Positions 28,098-36,821 are shown, counted from the first letter of the stretch. The stretch is 64,000 nt of DNA from Kamptonema sp. UHCC 0994 (GCF_029167235.1 NZ_JARFTR010000016.1:1-64000); one strand, 5' to 3'. Numbers and translations are program-made. The notes: a model not told the origin generated them from the sequence alone.

Positions 28098-29396
28098 TCA
28101 AAAAGGTATGCCATCATCATCCTCATCCTCTTCCACAGCCTTAGCCGTCATCCGCCAACTATTAATATACTCAATTTGCACATCAATTTGATTAATCGCC
28201 TCCCCCAACCGTCTTTTAATATACTCAGTCAAATTCACCATAAAATCTAACTCAATTCCCACAGACTGCACCAATCTCGCTAACACCGCAAAATCCACCT
28301 TTAAAATATAAGAACTCCCTAATTTAAAATGAGGAGTATTCGATTTTTCCTGCACGATCATCGCATTTTTCACTCGCTCTTTCAAATGAGCAACTTCTGA
28401 ATCTAATAACCTCCACTCCGGCAAAAGTTCTCTATGCCTTTCCCCCAATGCGATTAAATTCTCATCCTCTGGTGCAGGCGTACTTTTCTCCTTTGATTTC
28501 CGTCGCTGCTGTACAGCAGAAGTCAACCGAAAACTAGAAATTTCCTCAATTTGCAATGAGGGATGAGAGATTAATTTACCTAACTGTTTTTGAACTTCCT
28601 TAGTTAGAGTCACTGGAAAATTTAGCTCAATTCCCTGACTTTCTGCCAAATTTGCCAAAGTCATAAAATCAACCTTCATCGTTGTCGAACTGGATAGTTT
28701 AAAATAAGAATTCTCAGTCACATTTTGTGCCTGCATTCCTGCTTTCATCCGTTCTTTAATCTCAGCAATTTCTGAATCTAGAGGTTTCCATTGCGCCTCT
28801 ATTTCCTGATATTGCTCCCCCAATAATGTCAAGTTTTCCGTTGCTGAATCTGGGCAATATTCATCAACTATTTCTATTAAATGATTATGAACTTCAGCTA
28901 AATAAACCACATCCATCTTGGCATATTCTAGCTGCTTCTCAGTCAGCGGACGTTTGCCCCAATCGCCTCCCTGTTCTGCTTTATCTACATTGGGAATACC
29001 ACAAAGAGCCTCGATTAAAGTTTTAAGTTTGTGATTAGGTAATGGTAAAACATAGTAAGGAATCTTTCTCGCCAATTTTAAAGTACAAGTAATATTTTGA
29101 GCGCGATCGTTACCCAGAAATCTAATATCATAACTGGCATTGTGCATCACTTTTTCAATATCAGGATTGACCATGATTTTGTCTATAAAATCTGCCGTTA
29201 ATTCCGGTTCATCTAAGACATCTAGCAGAAAAGAAGCATTTCCTGTTAAATCATTAGCATCAGCCAACACCTGAATTAGAGATAATTTAGGGTTAAATTT
29301 ATAGTCAGCTATTTCTGTATCAATCCACAGAATTCTAGCTTGAGAAAATTTAGCAATCAGTGCTTTAATATCATTAGCTGCTGTTAAATAAGGCAT
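28098..29396 (-). CDS. RNase D-like 3'-5' exonuclease with duplicated C-terminal domain
   Basis: This 432-residue protein has an N-terminal DEDDy exonuclease domain (about 1-185): LWIDTEIADY holds the first Asp/Glu pair, VMHNASYDIRFLG the second Asp, and EYAKMDVVYLAEVH the Tyr and last Asp. RNase D trims 3' ends of tRNA and other RNAs. The usual HRDC domains are not evident; instead two similar 100-residue segments follow (starting LLGEQYQEIEAQW and ALGERHRELLPEW), each with a FKLxSS...KVDFxxLAxLxxSxGIELxF pattern. The C-terminus is acidic (EEDEDDDGIPF), like the tips that dock on partner proteins; note DGIPF resembles an SSB tail. Confidence 0.85.
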   Translation of the reverse strand: MPYLTAANDIKALIAKFSQARILWIDTEIADYKFNPKLSLIQVLADANDLTGNASFLLDVLDEPELTADFIDKIMVNPDIEKVMHNASYDIRFLGNDRAQNITCTLKLARKIPYYVLPLPNHKLKTLIEALCGIPNVDKAEQGGDWGKRPLTEKQLEYAKMDVVYLAEVHNHLIEIVDEYCPDSATENLTLLGEQYQEIEAQWKPLDSEIAEIKERMKAGMQAQNVTENSYFKLSSSTTMKVDFMTLANLAESQGIELNFPVTLTKEVQKQLGKLISHPSLQIEEISSFRLTSAVQQRRKSKEKSTPAPEDENLIALGERHRELLPEWRLLDSEVAHLKERVKNAMIVQEKSNTPHFKLGSSYILKVDFAVLARLVQSVGIELDFMVNLTEYIKRRLGEAINQIDVQIEYINSWRMTAKAVEEDEDDDGIPF

Positions 29397-29535
29397 TTTA
29401 GAGATTTTAGCTATTAATCTGATAATTATACATTTAACGGTTAACAGTTAACCGTTAACCGTTAACAAATTACCAATGAAAAAACGGGCTAACCCGTATA
29501 TGGTTAACCCGCAAGCTTGGGAACGCGCAGATAAA

Positions 29536-29889
29536 TTAGTTTTGCACAACCAGTTTGACGTTGGCATTTTGCAAACCGCGTTGTTTTACTGCTGCCAAAG
29601 TTTTGTTCACAGCGTACTTCTGGTTGATAGAATTGATCAACTCAGTTTGGTTGTGCTTTTTGGCGACACCCCACAGGTCGGCAATCAGGTCAAAAGAACC
29701 GTCGCTGTTGCGAGACCAACCCAAGTCATACTCACCTTCGAGAACTGCAACGATGTCAGAGCGAACGCGCTGGCCATTGTAGCCCCGCACATCAGCTTCA
29801 GACTTCACATTGATACCCAGGTCGCGCAGGGAAGCCTTCAGGATTTCGGCATCGGTGATTTTGGTACGGAGTGTGCTAAAGTGTGACAT
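29536..29889 (-). CDS. ycf35: Ycf35/DUF1257 family protein
   Basis: This 117-residue soluble protein is the cyanobacterial/plastid Ycf35 family (DUF1257), recognised from the start MSHFSTLRTKITDAEILKAS and the segment YDLGWSRNSDGSFDLIADLWG. Its function is not established. A strong ribosome binding site (TAGGAGGAAATCCCA) precedes the ATG. It lies downstream of ycf46, 136 bp apart, with three small hairpins between them. Both genes are retained on red-algal and other plastid genomes, which fits conserved co-location. A second copy of heptamer repeats (29433-29470) lies between it and the RNase D-like gene. Confidence 0.9.
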   Translation of the reverse strand: MSHFSTLRTKITDAEILKASLRDLGINVKSEADVRGYNGQRVRSDIVAVLEGEYDLGWSRNSDGSFDLIADLWGVAKKHNQTELINSINQKYAVNKTLAAVKQRGLQNANVKLVVQN

Positions 29890-29943
29890 TGGGATTTCCT
29901 CCTAAAAGAACTGAGAAACTAAAACAACGGTTTGGATTTAACA

Positions 29944-30016
29944 GTGCCGCTAGGCGGCTTTTTTTGAAACTGCTAGCAAGGGAAGTGCTAGCCTTTGCTC
30001 CTGGGAAGAACCAGGA
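29944..30016. promoter_or_regulatory. three consecutive hairpins between ycf46 and ycf35
   Basis: The stems are GCCGC-TAG-GCGGC (29946-29958, followed by T-run on the plus strand), TGCTAGC-type arms (about 29971-29992) and CTCCTGG/CCAGGAG (29998-30016). They occupy almost the whole intergenic region, so they may stabilise or process the ycf46-ycf35 transcript, or attenuate it. Confidence 0.5.
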
Positions 30017-30025
30017 GAAAGCTTT

Positions 30026-31546
30026 TTAGAACTCCATTCGCTGATATTCAGCGACTGAAGATGCAGCCGGCCGCGCACGCTGTCTGGCCCAGTCACGCAG
30101 AGCCGTGACTTGTTCGCTCATAGTTTTTGACAGCGGCATTGTGGATTTAATCGCGGCAATGATATCTAACTGCGTGAACTCTCTATCTTGAGCGAAGGCT
30201 TCGTACATTGCTGCAACCAGCGCTTGCTCAATCTCGGCACCTGAAAAGCCATCGGAGACATTGGAAAGTTGTTCTAAATCGAAGCGAGCAATGTCTCGAC
30301 GACGTTTGGACAGGTGAATCTTAAAAATATCTTGGCGTTCTTCTTTAGTGGGTAAATCCACGAAGAACAGTTCGTCAAAGCGCCCTTTTCTCAGAAACTC
30401 CCCAGGTAAGCGTTCTACGCGGTTGGCCGTCGCCATTACAAATACGGGGGATTTTTTCTCCTGCATCCAGGTGAGGAAGGAACCAAAGATCCGGCTGGAT
30501 GTGCCGCCGTCAGAATCAGCAGAACCGCCACCTCCCGCAAAGGATTTGTCCAGTTCGTCTATGAAGAGGATGGCTGGTGAGATCGATTCAGCGGTTTTGA
30601 GGGCGTTGCGGAGGTTGGCTTCAGAACGACCAACCATTGACCCATCGTAGACTCTACCCATATCTAAGCGTAGCAAGGGTAGCGACCAGAGGCGAGAGGT
30701 GGTCTTAGCAATTAAGGATTTGCCGCATCCAGGTACGCCTAGAATTAGCATTCCCTTGGGTTGAGGCAAACCATACTCTCTTGCCCGCTCTGTAAAAGCG
30801 TTAGAACGTTGCCGCAACCATCGCTTTAGTTCTTCCAAACCACCGACAGCATCGAGGGTTTCGTCTTCTTCGATAAACTCCAGAATACCGTTGCGTCGGA
30901 TGAGCTGTTTCTTTTCAGACAGGATGATATCTACTTCTTCTTCTGTCAGGCGACCTGTCGTTACCTGAGCTTTGCGGTAAACTTTTTCGGCTTCGTCCTT
31001 AGTTAAACCCAAGGCGGCCTTGAGCAGTTTTTCACGCGCTTCGGTGCTGATGCGGCGCGGCTTAGCTTGCTCCAACTGCTTCGATAATACTTGATTTAGT
31101 TCCTTCATGTCCGGCAGCGGGAAGTCTAAAACAATTACTTCCTTTTCTAGTTCGATGGGAACTTGCAGCACAGGGGACATGAGAATGATAGTTTTTTGCG
31201 TGCCTTTGAAACTGGCGATCGCATCCCGCAACCACCTGGTAACAGCGGGAGAATCTTTAAAAGGATGTAAATCTTTGAATATATAGATGCCAGCACCGCC
31301 GTTCGGCTCCTTCTGTCTGATCACCCATTCAATCGCCGCCTCTGGTGAGACTGTATTATGCTGAGTGGTGACTCGGGGTTGACCATACTCTACGATCCCG
31401 TGAGTTACTGTCCAGACGAATACCCGTCGCTGGGGCTTGGTTTGTGCAATTGTGGCAATTGCCTGCTCAGACCGCTCCTCCTCAGAAGTTATGAGGTAGA
31501 TCAGAGGATATTGAGCTTGGATTAGAATGTTAATTTCTTCTTGCAT
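30026..31546 (-). CDS. ycf46: Ycf46 AAA-family ATPase
   Basis: This 506-residue protein has an N-terminal domain of about 190 residues (MQEEINILIQAQYPLIYLIT) and a C-terminal AAA module. Walker A is GVPGCGKS, Walker B is AILFIDELDKS, and the second region of homology includes ATANRVERLPGEFLRKGRFDE with the arginine finger. This matches cyanobacterial/plastid Ycf46, a single-ring AAA ATPase which has been linked to inorganic carbon use in Synechocystis. It should act as a protein remodelling factor in the cytoplasm. It is upstream of ycf35 on the same strand. Confidence 0.92.
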   Translation of the reverse strand: MQEEINILIQAQYPLIYLITSEEERSEQAIATIAQTKPQRRVFVWTVTHGIVEYGQPRVTTQHNTVSPEAAIEWVIRQKEPNGGAGIYIFKDLHPFKDSPAVTRWLRDAIASFKGTQKTIILMSPVLQVPIELEKEVIVLDFPLPDMKELNQVLSKQLEQAKPRRISTEAREKLLKAALGLTKDEAEKVYRKAQVTTGRLTEEEVDIILSEKKQLIRRNGILEFIEEDETLDAVGGLEELKRWLRQRSNAFTERAREYGLPQPKGMLILGVPGCGKSLIAKTTSRLWSLPLLRLDMGRVYDGSMVGRSEANLRNALKTAESISPAILFIDELDKSFAGGGGSADSDGGTSSRIFGSFLTWMQEKKSPVFVMATANRVERLPGEFLRKGRFDELFFVDLPTKEERQDIFKIHLSKRRRDIARFDLEQLSNVSDGFSGAEIEQALVAAMYEAFAQDREFTQLDIIAAIKSTMPLSKTMSEQVTALRDWARQRARPAASSVAEYQRMEF

Positions 31547-31654
31547 ATTCCTCGATCCGTTTGAGTCGGTGCATCATTGCTAAATCTCAATGCCCCCAGC
31601 ATCTGATTCTGAACGCAACCAGTGCTCGCTACCCTTTCAGGTAGTAGGGAAAGA

Positions 31655-32002
31655 TTAGCAGGGAACTAATTCTTCCTCTCCCGGTTGAGCAGTGCTACTT
31701 GCCGTTTGCACCTGCTTTACTGGAAGCTCCTGTTCACCCACTAGGCTCGGCTGACCTTTTAATGAAACCAGCTCTCCTTCTCGGATGACAACTGAACCGG
31801 TACATTCGGGACAAGCGTATACCCGATGGGTTTGTCCATAAGATGTCTCTACTTCATCAACCAGTTCTGAGTTGTTTAGGTAGAATACAATTGCTCTTTC
31901 GGCAATTGCTGACATCGGTTCGGATTCAACCGCAGCTTTGATTTTGAGCTGGCGGTGGAGTTCGGGTGGTAGGTATAAGGTAACTTTTTGCTTATCTTGC
32001 AT
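31655..32002 (-). CDS. ribbon-helix-helix protein with C-terminal zinc-binding-like segment
   Basis: From the ATG at 32002 (MQDKQKVTLYLPPELHRQLK) this 115-residue protein begins with a classic ribbon-helix-helix fold: a short beta strand then two helices (LHRQLKIKAAVESEPMSAIAERAIVFYL). A CPEC motif follows (VYACPECTGSVVIREGELVS) and a low-complexity tail. Such proteins bind operator DNA as dimers, often controlling their own gene or a toxin. No toxin gene is adjacent; the neighbour upstream in the same strand is none and ycf46 is downstream. An in-frame ATG at 32041 would add 13 residues. Confidence 0.78.
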   Translation of the reverse strand: MQDKQKVTLYLPPELHRQLKIKAAVESEPMSAIAERAIVFYLNNSELVDEVETSYGQTHRVYACPECTGSVVIREGELVSLKGQPSLVGEQELPVKQVQTASSTAQPGEEELVPC

Positions 32003-32167
32003 ATGACAGTGAATTGGCTTACCCGGGTATGTATTTAACAATAGCGGCTCTCTTTTTTGATGTCAAGACTCTATGCTGGTTTAGCGGCATTATTGTAATA
32101 TTTCGTTACATTTGATGGTTATTAGTGGTTCGTAGGTAGCTGTAAGTGCTTTATGGTTGGCGGTTCT

Positions 32168-32680
32168 ATGCCTTATTACTTAAAGAAATTGCTTTGCGGC
32201 GTAGCTCTGGGGGCGGCGCTGTTGGGCTGTAGTTCGCCAGCTACCATTCAGTCAGGGAATTGGCAGACCTATCGCAATGCCCGTTACAACTTCGAGTTCC
32301 TTTATCCTGATAATTGGGTAGCTGCGGAAGCCCCCGCCAATGGTGATGGTCAAGTATTCAGCGATCCGAAAAACCCAGTAGTGGAGATTCGCGGCTGGGC
32401 TGGCTATAACTTAGCTGCGGCGACTGGTAAGCAACGAGACAAGAATAATAGTATAGATAGACCAAAACCTTTACAGCGAAATTTTACTACTGAGCAAGGC
32501 TTGTCGGGGGAGCTTAAGGTCGATTTGGGGTCGCAAGTCAGTTCGATGACGCTAACGCTGGTGACAGGGGACGTGCGTTACAACTTCCAGGGTAAAGCTC
32601 CTAGTAAGCAATTTGCCGATTATTACAAGTTTTTTTACTACGTTGCTAGTCAATATCGGGTATCACCGCAGCCGAAGTAA
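32168..32680 (+). CDS. PsbP-like lipoprotein
   Basis: From the ATG at 32168 this 170-residue protein has a lipoprotein signal peptide with lipobox LLGC (MPYYLKKLLCGVALGAALLGCSS). The mature part has the pattern YRNARYNFEFLYPDNWVAAE, the hallmark opening of the PsbP/Mog1-like fold, and ends YYKFFYYVASQYRVSPQPK. It is probably anchored to the outer face of the plasma or thylakoid membrane. It could be a CyanoP relative, but lipoproteins of this fold with unknown role are also common, so I do not give a symbol. An ATG-like start at 32153 is alternative. Confidence 0.75.
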   Translation: MPYYLKKLLCGVALGAALLGCSSPATIQSGNWQTYRNARYNFEFLYPDNWVAAEAPANGDGQVFSDPKNPVVEIRGWAGYNLAAATGKQRDKNNSIDRPKPLQRNFTTEQGLSGELKVDLGSQVSSMTLTLVTGDVRYNFQGKAPSKQFADYYKFFYYVASQYRVSPQPK

Positions 32681-32893
32681 TATGGCAGGAGGAGGCAGGA
32701 GGCAATCGATCGTTTTTTAACCGCCTTGGCAGTATTCTCTATAAGCTAGGTTTCTTTTAATACATTGGAGTTGTTTCTTAATGGCTTGGATTTTTTTGTT
32801 GCGTTTAGGTCGTCGTTGTTTGGCTACTGTTAACTAGCTTTATTGGTAAATGAATAACGCTAGTTATACCAATTTTTAATGAAGTTTAACAGT

Positions 32894-34096
32894 CTAATTC
32901 CATTGAGGTTGGTAATCAAACAACCATTTGAACTGCAAATCAGCCAACCTTGTCGGAGTAAGCTTGTAAATCCAGTTCCGCAAAAAACATCCAAGCGCCG
33001 TATCCGCCTGTGCCAATTTGCCTACTTGTCTGGAACTATTGAATACACGAGTAACTCGCTGAGTGCGACTAGCTTCAAACTGCCGCAATACCGAAGGAAT
33101 AGTATCCCCACCAGAATAGTTAGTAAATAACAGTGAAGCTAGTTCAAAAGCATCTTCTACCGCCATACAACCCCCTTGACCGATACTCGGTTGAACAGGG
33201 TGCGCGGCATCCCCGATTAAGGTAACTCGCCCTTGCCCCCATTGACTTCCCAGCGGTAGCCGATCTACAATATCATCTCGGTAAATCTTCTCCCCTTCTA
33301 GAGCCTCGATGATAGCTGGTACTGGGTCAGCATAGTCTTTAAACAGGGAACGTAACGCATTCAAAGAACCACCCAGTGCATCGTCATTACCACCCACCTC
33401 CGTGTTGTGGAAAGCATAGAAAGCAAACCTACCGCCACCAACATCGAAGTAGCCAAAGCGAGTGCCCTGACCCCAAAATTCTGCCCAACTGTATTGTGAA
33501 TCTAGTGGTAAGCCAGACCCCTCAAAGTAACCTCTCCAGCAGCAAGTCCCACTGTAAACAGGCTCCTCTAACCGCTCCCTACCATTCAGCCTAGCCCGTA
33601 CCTTAGAGTAAAGACCATCAGCACCGACTAAGATATCACCCTCAACAGTGCAACCATCAGAGAAAAAGACCCGAATGCCATTGTCCGTCTCCTCAAATTT
33701 CTCAAAGGCAACGCCAGTTCGCACCGTTCCCTCTGGCAAAGCTTCCAGTAAAATCTGCTGAAGTTCAGGTCGCAGGAGGCACACACCCAAATCTTCTTCG
33801 CCGATGAATTGAGGAGCGTTAATGTAGAGGGGTTCCCCTTGTCGATCAAAAAACCCACCTTTGAGAATCTTGCCTCCCGAATGGTAGAAGCGCTGGTAAA
33901 TCTGCCCTGATTGCAACAGCTTATAAACGCGCAAAGCATTGCGTTGAATAAATATCCCTCCGGGCCCAGATAGCATAGCATCCAAACCGCGCTTCTCGTA
34001 TAGTTCAACTGCAATGCCGACATCAAGACAAGCACGGGCTAGGGTCAGACCGCCAATTCCACCCCCGATGATAATTACCTTTGATACTGAAGCCAT
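32894..34096 (-). CDS. FAD-dependent monooxygenase
   Basis: This 400-residue protein has an N-terminal Rossmann FAD-binding motif (VIIIGGGIGGLTLARACLD, GxGxxG), the DG motif (DILVGADGLYSKVR) and the FAD-ribityl-binding motif (RVTLIGDAAHPVQPSIGQGGC), which place it among group A aromatic-hydroxylase-type flavoprotein monooxygenases. It hydroxylates or epoxidises a small substrate with NAD(P)H and O2; zeaxanthin epoxidase and salicylate hydroxylase relatives share this look. The C-terminus lacks extra domains. It is convergent with the lipoprotein gene; the 213 bp between them hold nothing clear apart from an 18-codon open frame at about 32781. Confidence 0.9.
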   Translation of the reverse strand: MASVSKVIIIGGGIGGLTLARACLDVGIAVELYEKRGLDAMLSGPGGIFIQRNALRVYKLLQSGQIYQRFYHSGGKILKGGFFDRQGEPLYINAPQFIGEEDLGVCLLRPELQQILLEALPEGTVRTGVAFEKFEETDNGIRVFFSDGCTVEGDILVGADGLYSKVRARLNGRERLEEPVYSGTCCWRGYFEGSGLPLDSQYSWAEFWGQGTRFGYFDVGGGRFAFYAFHNTEVGGNDDALGGSLNALRSLFKDYADPVPAIIEALEGEKIYRDDIVDRLPLGSQWGQGRVTLIGDAAHPVQPSIGQGGCMAVEDAFELASLLFTNYSGGDTIPSVLRQFEASRTQRVTRVFNSSRQVGKLAQADTALGCFLRNWIYKLTPTRLADLQFKWLFDYQPQWN

Positions 34097-34189
34097 ATTA
34101 TTGGGTAAGCTGTAATCGATAATTAGCGCTCTTCTGTCACTATAAGTAAAATAATCAGCCCATAAGCTAGCTGATGTACTAAATCACAG

Positions 34190-34393
34190 ATGACACAGTT
34201 TGCCAACCAACTCGCACCTTCAAACCACCAGACAAGTGAGCCCTTCGAGCTTCGCCCATACCAGCAACACATCATCAGTACACTCTACAAACTGCTCAGA
34301 CAGCGGACTAAACGGATTCTTGCTTACGGGGTTCAGGCTGCGATTTGGTGCTACTGGCTGTACCGCTTAAGACTGAGAATTCAGTGGCCGTAA
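34190..34393 (+). pseudogene. fragment of a DEAD/DEAH-box helicase N-terminus
   Basis: The 67-codon frame reads FELRPYQQHIISTLYKLLRQRTKRILAYG, the usual lead into Walker A of superfamily 2 helicases (…RILAYAPTGAGKT), but the sequence diverges right where Walker A should begin and stops soon after. The break coincides with an inverted repeat (34330-34340 and 34416-34426, GGTTCAGGCTG and its complement). It is therefore best read as a gene remnant interrupted by an insertion or deletion. The rest of the gap up to 34493 carries no gene. Confidence 0.6.
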
Positions 34394-34493
34394 ACGCCAC
34401 TTGTTTCTGGGTGCCCAGCCTGAACCAGGTTTTCTGGAAGTCAGCGATCGCACGACTACAAACATCCCTGATAATTTTCAAAGGTAGCGATAG

Positions 34494-36140
34494 TTAAGTA
34501 GCGCGATCACTTTCGCTATTCGTCGGTTGGACTGCCATCATGTAGATTGGCATATTCATTGCTGTTGTTGAGATACTACTTTGGGGGGCAGCAACTAAAT
34601 TAGCTGGATTCAAAGAAAATAATCCCCCAGCACTAGCTACTGAAGCAGTTGGATTTGTGGGTTGAACCGTTGTCATTTGCGTTGATTGAGATACAAGCGC
34701 CCCGCCAACGACCGCAGCGAAATATAATGGCACCACAGGAATTAACTGACCCGTTTCCTCTACTTTCGCTTCGCTAGAAACACAAATAATTTGGGTGAGG
34801 ATTTCCGCGAATCCTCCCAAAGCATCTTTGTCAGTAAAACCCCGTCCACCGGTCTCTTGTGCTACACGGGCGAACTCAGCCGCCGTTTTATCTCGCCCCT
34901 TGCTCTTAGACGTTCCAAAATAAGTATGGACGATCGCGCCAGCACTTTTGGCTTTTTCAATCGCCCGATTAGCTGCCTCAATATCCTCTTGTTCGGTATC
35001 GTCACCACCTTCAAGAGCTTCGTCACTTAAATAAAAAATCGCACGGGATGCACCATCTCGCCAATTAAAGTGTGCCGAGATATCCTCAATCGCTCTAGCT
35101 CCGTCCTCTTGCGCTCCGCCACCAGGAATCTCGCCGCGCTTGCGACCTCTTATTTCTGTTTCAGCAACTCCGCAACTATTAATTAGATATGCCCGCAAAG
35201 TTTGCTGGAAATTGGTATTTTTCCAAGTTCCTTCCAGCCCAAACCACTCAACTCGCAAATCGCTCGGACAGCTTGAACTAGCGTTTTTTATAGCAGCTTC
35301 TGCGGCATTGCTCAGGCCTTCAGCTTCGTCTTTCATTGAAACGCTAGTATCGATGACTATCACCAAGTCAACCGACTTGTTTTGAGGAGTAGAACTCGTG
35401 CTTGACTGGGTGCTAGTTGCTGAAAAACCAACTAAATGCTGCGCTTGCACGAAGTAAACAGGGATAACGGGAACGAGTTGAGGGGTAGTATCTCTATTTC
35501 TAGTCGAGCAAATAACCGTTTTCAGAATCTCAGCAAAACCACCAATAGCATTTTGATTCCTAAAACCGTGTCCACCCGTTTCTTGTGCTAGGCGGACGTA
35601 CTCAGCCGCCGTTTTGTCTTGTCCTTGGCTTTTAGATGTTCCGAAATAAGTATGGACGACAACTCCAGCATTTCTGGCTTTTTCAATGGCGCGATTAGCT
35701 GCTTCAATATCCTCTTGTTCGGTACTGTCGCCACCACCTTCTAAAGCTTCGTCACCTAAATAAAAAATCGCACGGGTGGCACCATCTCGCCAATTAAAGT
35801 GAGTGGAAATATCCTCGATAGCTCTAGCCCCGTCCTCTTGTGCGCCGTTTGCGGGAACCTCGCCGCGCTTGCGACCTCGTATTTCTGTTTCATCGACTCC
35901 GCAAGTAGTAACTAGATATTCCCGTAAAATTTGCTGAAAGTTGGTATTGTCCCAAGTTCCTTCAATGCCAAACCACTCAATTCGCAAATTGCACGGACAG
36001 CTTAAACTAGCTTTTTTGATAGCAGATTCTGTGGCATGGTTAAGAATGTCGATTTTGTCTTTCATTGAGGGGCTGGTGTCGATGACAATTACTAAATCGA
36101 CGAGGGTAGCCTCTTTCTCAGGGCGAGTGATTGCAGCCAT
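34494..36140 (-). CDS. tandem double-VWA domain protein beside the cyanobactin genes
   Basis: From the ATG at 36140 this 548-residue protein carries two very similar VWA domains of about 200 residues each, starting VDLVIVIDTSPSMKD and VDLVIVIDTSVSMKD (MIDAS motif DTSxSM), each followed by a PVxPxYF segment (LVPVIPVYFVQ, LIPVVPLYFAA). Both repeats keep FNWRDGAxRAIFYLxDEALEGG and DIEAANRAIEKA. The end is Ser/Thr/Ala/Pro-rich. There is no signal peptide. It is the fourth gene of the patA-patB-patC strand, 58 bp after patC, so it is probably co-transcribed with them. VWA domains bind partners through a metal ion; a role in the RiPP pathway is inference. ATG 36191 is in frame but lacks support. 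Confidence 0.82.
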   Translation of the reverse strand: MAAITRPEKEATLVDLVIVIDTSPSMKDKIDILNHATESAIKKASLSCPCNLRIEWFGIEGTWDNTNFQQILREYLVTTCGVDETEIRGRKRGEVPANGAQEDGARAIEDISTHFNWRDGATRAIFYLGDEALEGGGDSTEQEDIEAANRAIEKARNAGVVVHTYFGTSKSQGQDKTAAEYVRLAQETGGHGFRNQNAIGGFAEILKTVICSTRNRDTTPQLVPVIPVYFVQAQHLVGFSATSTQSSTSSTPQNKSVDLVIVIDTSVSMKDEAEGLSNAAEAAIKNASSSCPSDLRVEWFGLEGTWKNTNFQQTLRAYLINSCGVAETEIRGRKRGEIPGGGAQEDGARAIEDISAHFNWRDGASRAIFYLSDEALEGGDDTEQEDIEAANRAIEKAKSAGAIVHTYFGTSKSKGRDKTAAEFARVAQETGGRGFTDKDALGGFAEILTQIICVSSEAKVEETGQLIPVVPLYFAAVVGGALVSQSTQMTTVQPTNPTASVASAGGLFSLNPANLVAAPQSSISTTAMNMPIYMMAVQPTNSESDRAT

Positions 36141-36198
36141 GATTTTTTGTTCTCTAAAATAAGTCTTTTTTAACTTTCTGAAAAATCTCACTTATTCG

Positions 36199-36426
36199 CT
36201 AAGACCAAATCCGACCCCGGCGGAATGGCTTCGGTTCTTTTTCTGAAGCGTTTTGATTTTTGAGCATTTCCTCCCACCAAAAGCCATTATTTTTAAGTCC
36301 GGTGGCTAACAAATGTTGTTTGGCATCTTCAAGTTTATTGGCTGCTTCTGAGGCGTTTTCTGCTTGAGATTCCTGACCCTCTGTAGCTGCTTCTTTTGGC
36401 TGGTTTTTCTCAGAATTTTTAGCCAT
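36199..36426 (-). CDS. patC: cyanobactin cluster protein PatC/TenC/TruC-like
   Basis: This 75-residue acidic, Glu/Ala/Gln-rich protein has a conserved-looking C-terminal half, NKLEDAKQHLLATGLKNNGFWWEEMLK, that fits the small PatC/TenC/TruC family found in cyanobactin clusters; I recall this pattern but have not searched it. The function of PatC is not known. The position supports it: it follows patB by 49 bp and lies two genes downstream of patA, the same A-B-C order as in the patellamide cluster. Without that context it would be only a hypothetical protein. Confidence 0.68.
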   Translation of the reverse strand: MAKNSEKNQPKEAATEGQESQAENASEAANKLEDAKQHLLATGLKNNGFWWEEMLKNQNASEKEPKPFRRGRIWS

Positions 36427-36475
36427 AGTAAGTAATTCTCCACTTTCTGTTAACTATTACTACTCATGCAGAACA

Positions 36476-36682
36476 TTACAGACACCTACATCCACTGGAA
36501 GACTTAACTTGTTGATAATTTCTGTAGGCAAATGCTGCTGGGTCGTTAAAGTTTGCTCCGTACAATAAATCCATGCGAATGCCGACTAAATCTTCTACTG
36601 TTCCGTGAATGACATCTACTGCTTGATGAGGATAGATAATATCAGGTCTTTTTACAGGGGGAGAAAGTTTTGGTAATCTCAT
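36476..36682 (-). CDS. patB: cyanobactin cluster protein PatB/AcyB/McaB-like
   Basis: This 68-residue protein begins MRLPKLSPPVKRPDIIYPHQ and contains AVDVIHGTVEDLVGIRMDLL and NFNDPAAFAYRNYQ, then ends in a Cys-containing tail (SGCRCL). This agrees with my memory of the PatB/AcyB/McaB family of small cyanobactin-cluster proteins, whose role is unknown. It lies between patA and patC on the same strand. AGAGAGGAAAAAATG-like purine-rich sequence precedes its start. The C-terminal CRC could be a metal or redox site, but there is no evidence for that. Confidence 0.72.
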   Translation of the reverse strand: MRLPKLSPPVKRPDIIYPHQAVDVIHGTVEDLVGIRMDLLYGANFNDPAAFAYRNYQQVKSSSGCRCL

Positions 36683-36717
36683 TTTTTCCTCTCTAAGCTA
36701 ATCAGAATGCAAGTCCG

Positions 36718-36821
36718 TAGGTTGGGTGCAAACAAGTAAAACTAAATACTTATTGAAACTTAATTTTGATAGGTTGGGTGCAAACAAGTAAAACTAAATA
36801 CTTATTGAAACTTAATTTTGG
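36718..36821. repeat. two tandem 52-bp repeats in the patA-patB gap
   Basis: Units at 36718-36769 and 36770-36821 are essentially identical (each begins TAGGTTGGGTGCAAACAAGT). A reverse complement of the TAGGTTGGGT end occurs at 36837-36846 (ACCCAACCTA), so the block can fold. The TAGGTTGGGT motif is widely dispersed in cyanobacterial intergenic DNA. Confidence 0.92.

Noticed and set aside
32781..32837. 18-codon open frame MAWIFLLRLGRRCLATVN
   Set aside because: Too short to support; no ribosome site and no link to a downstream gene on that strand.
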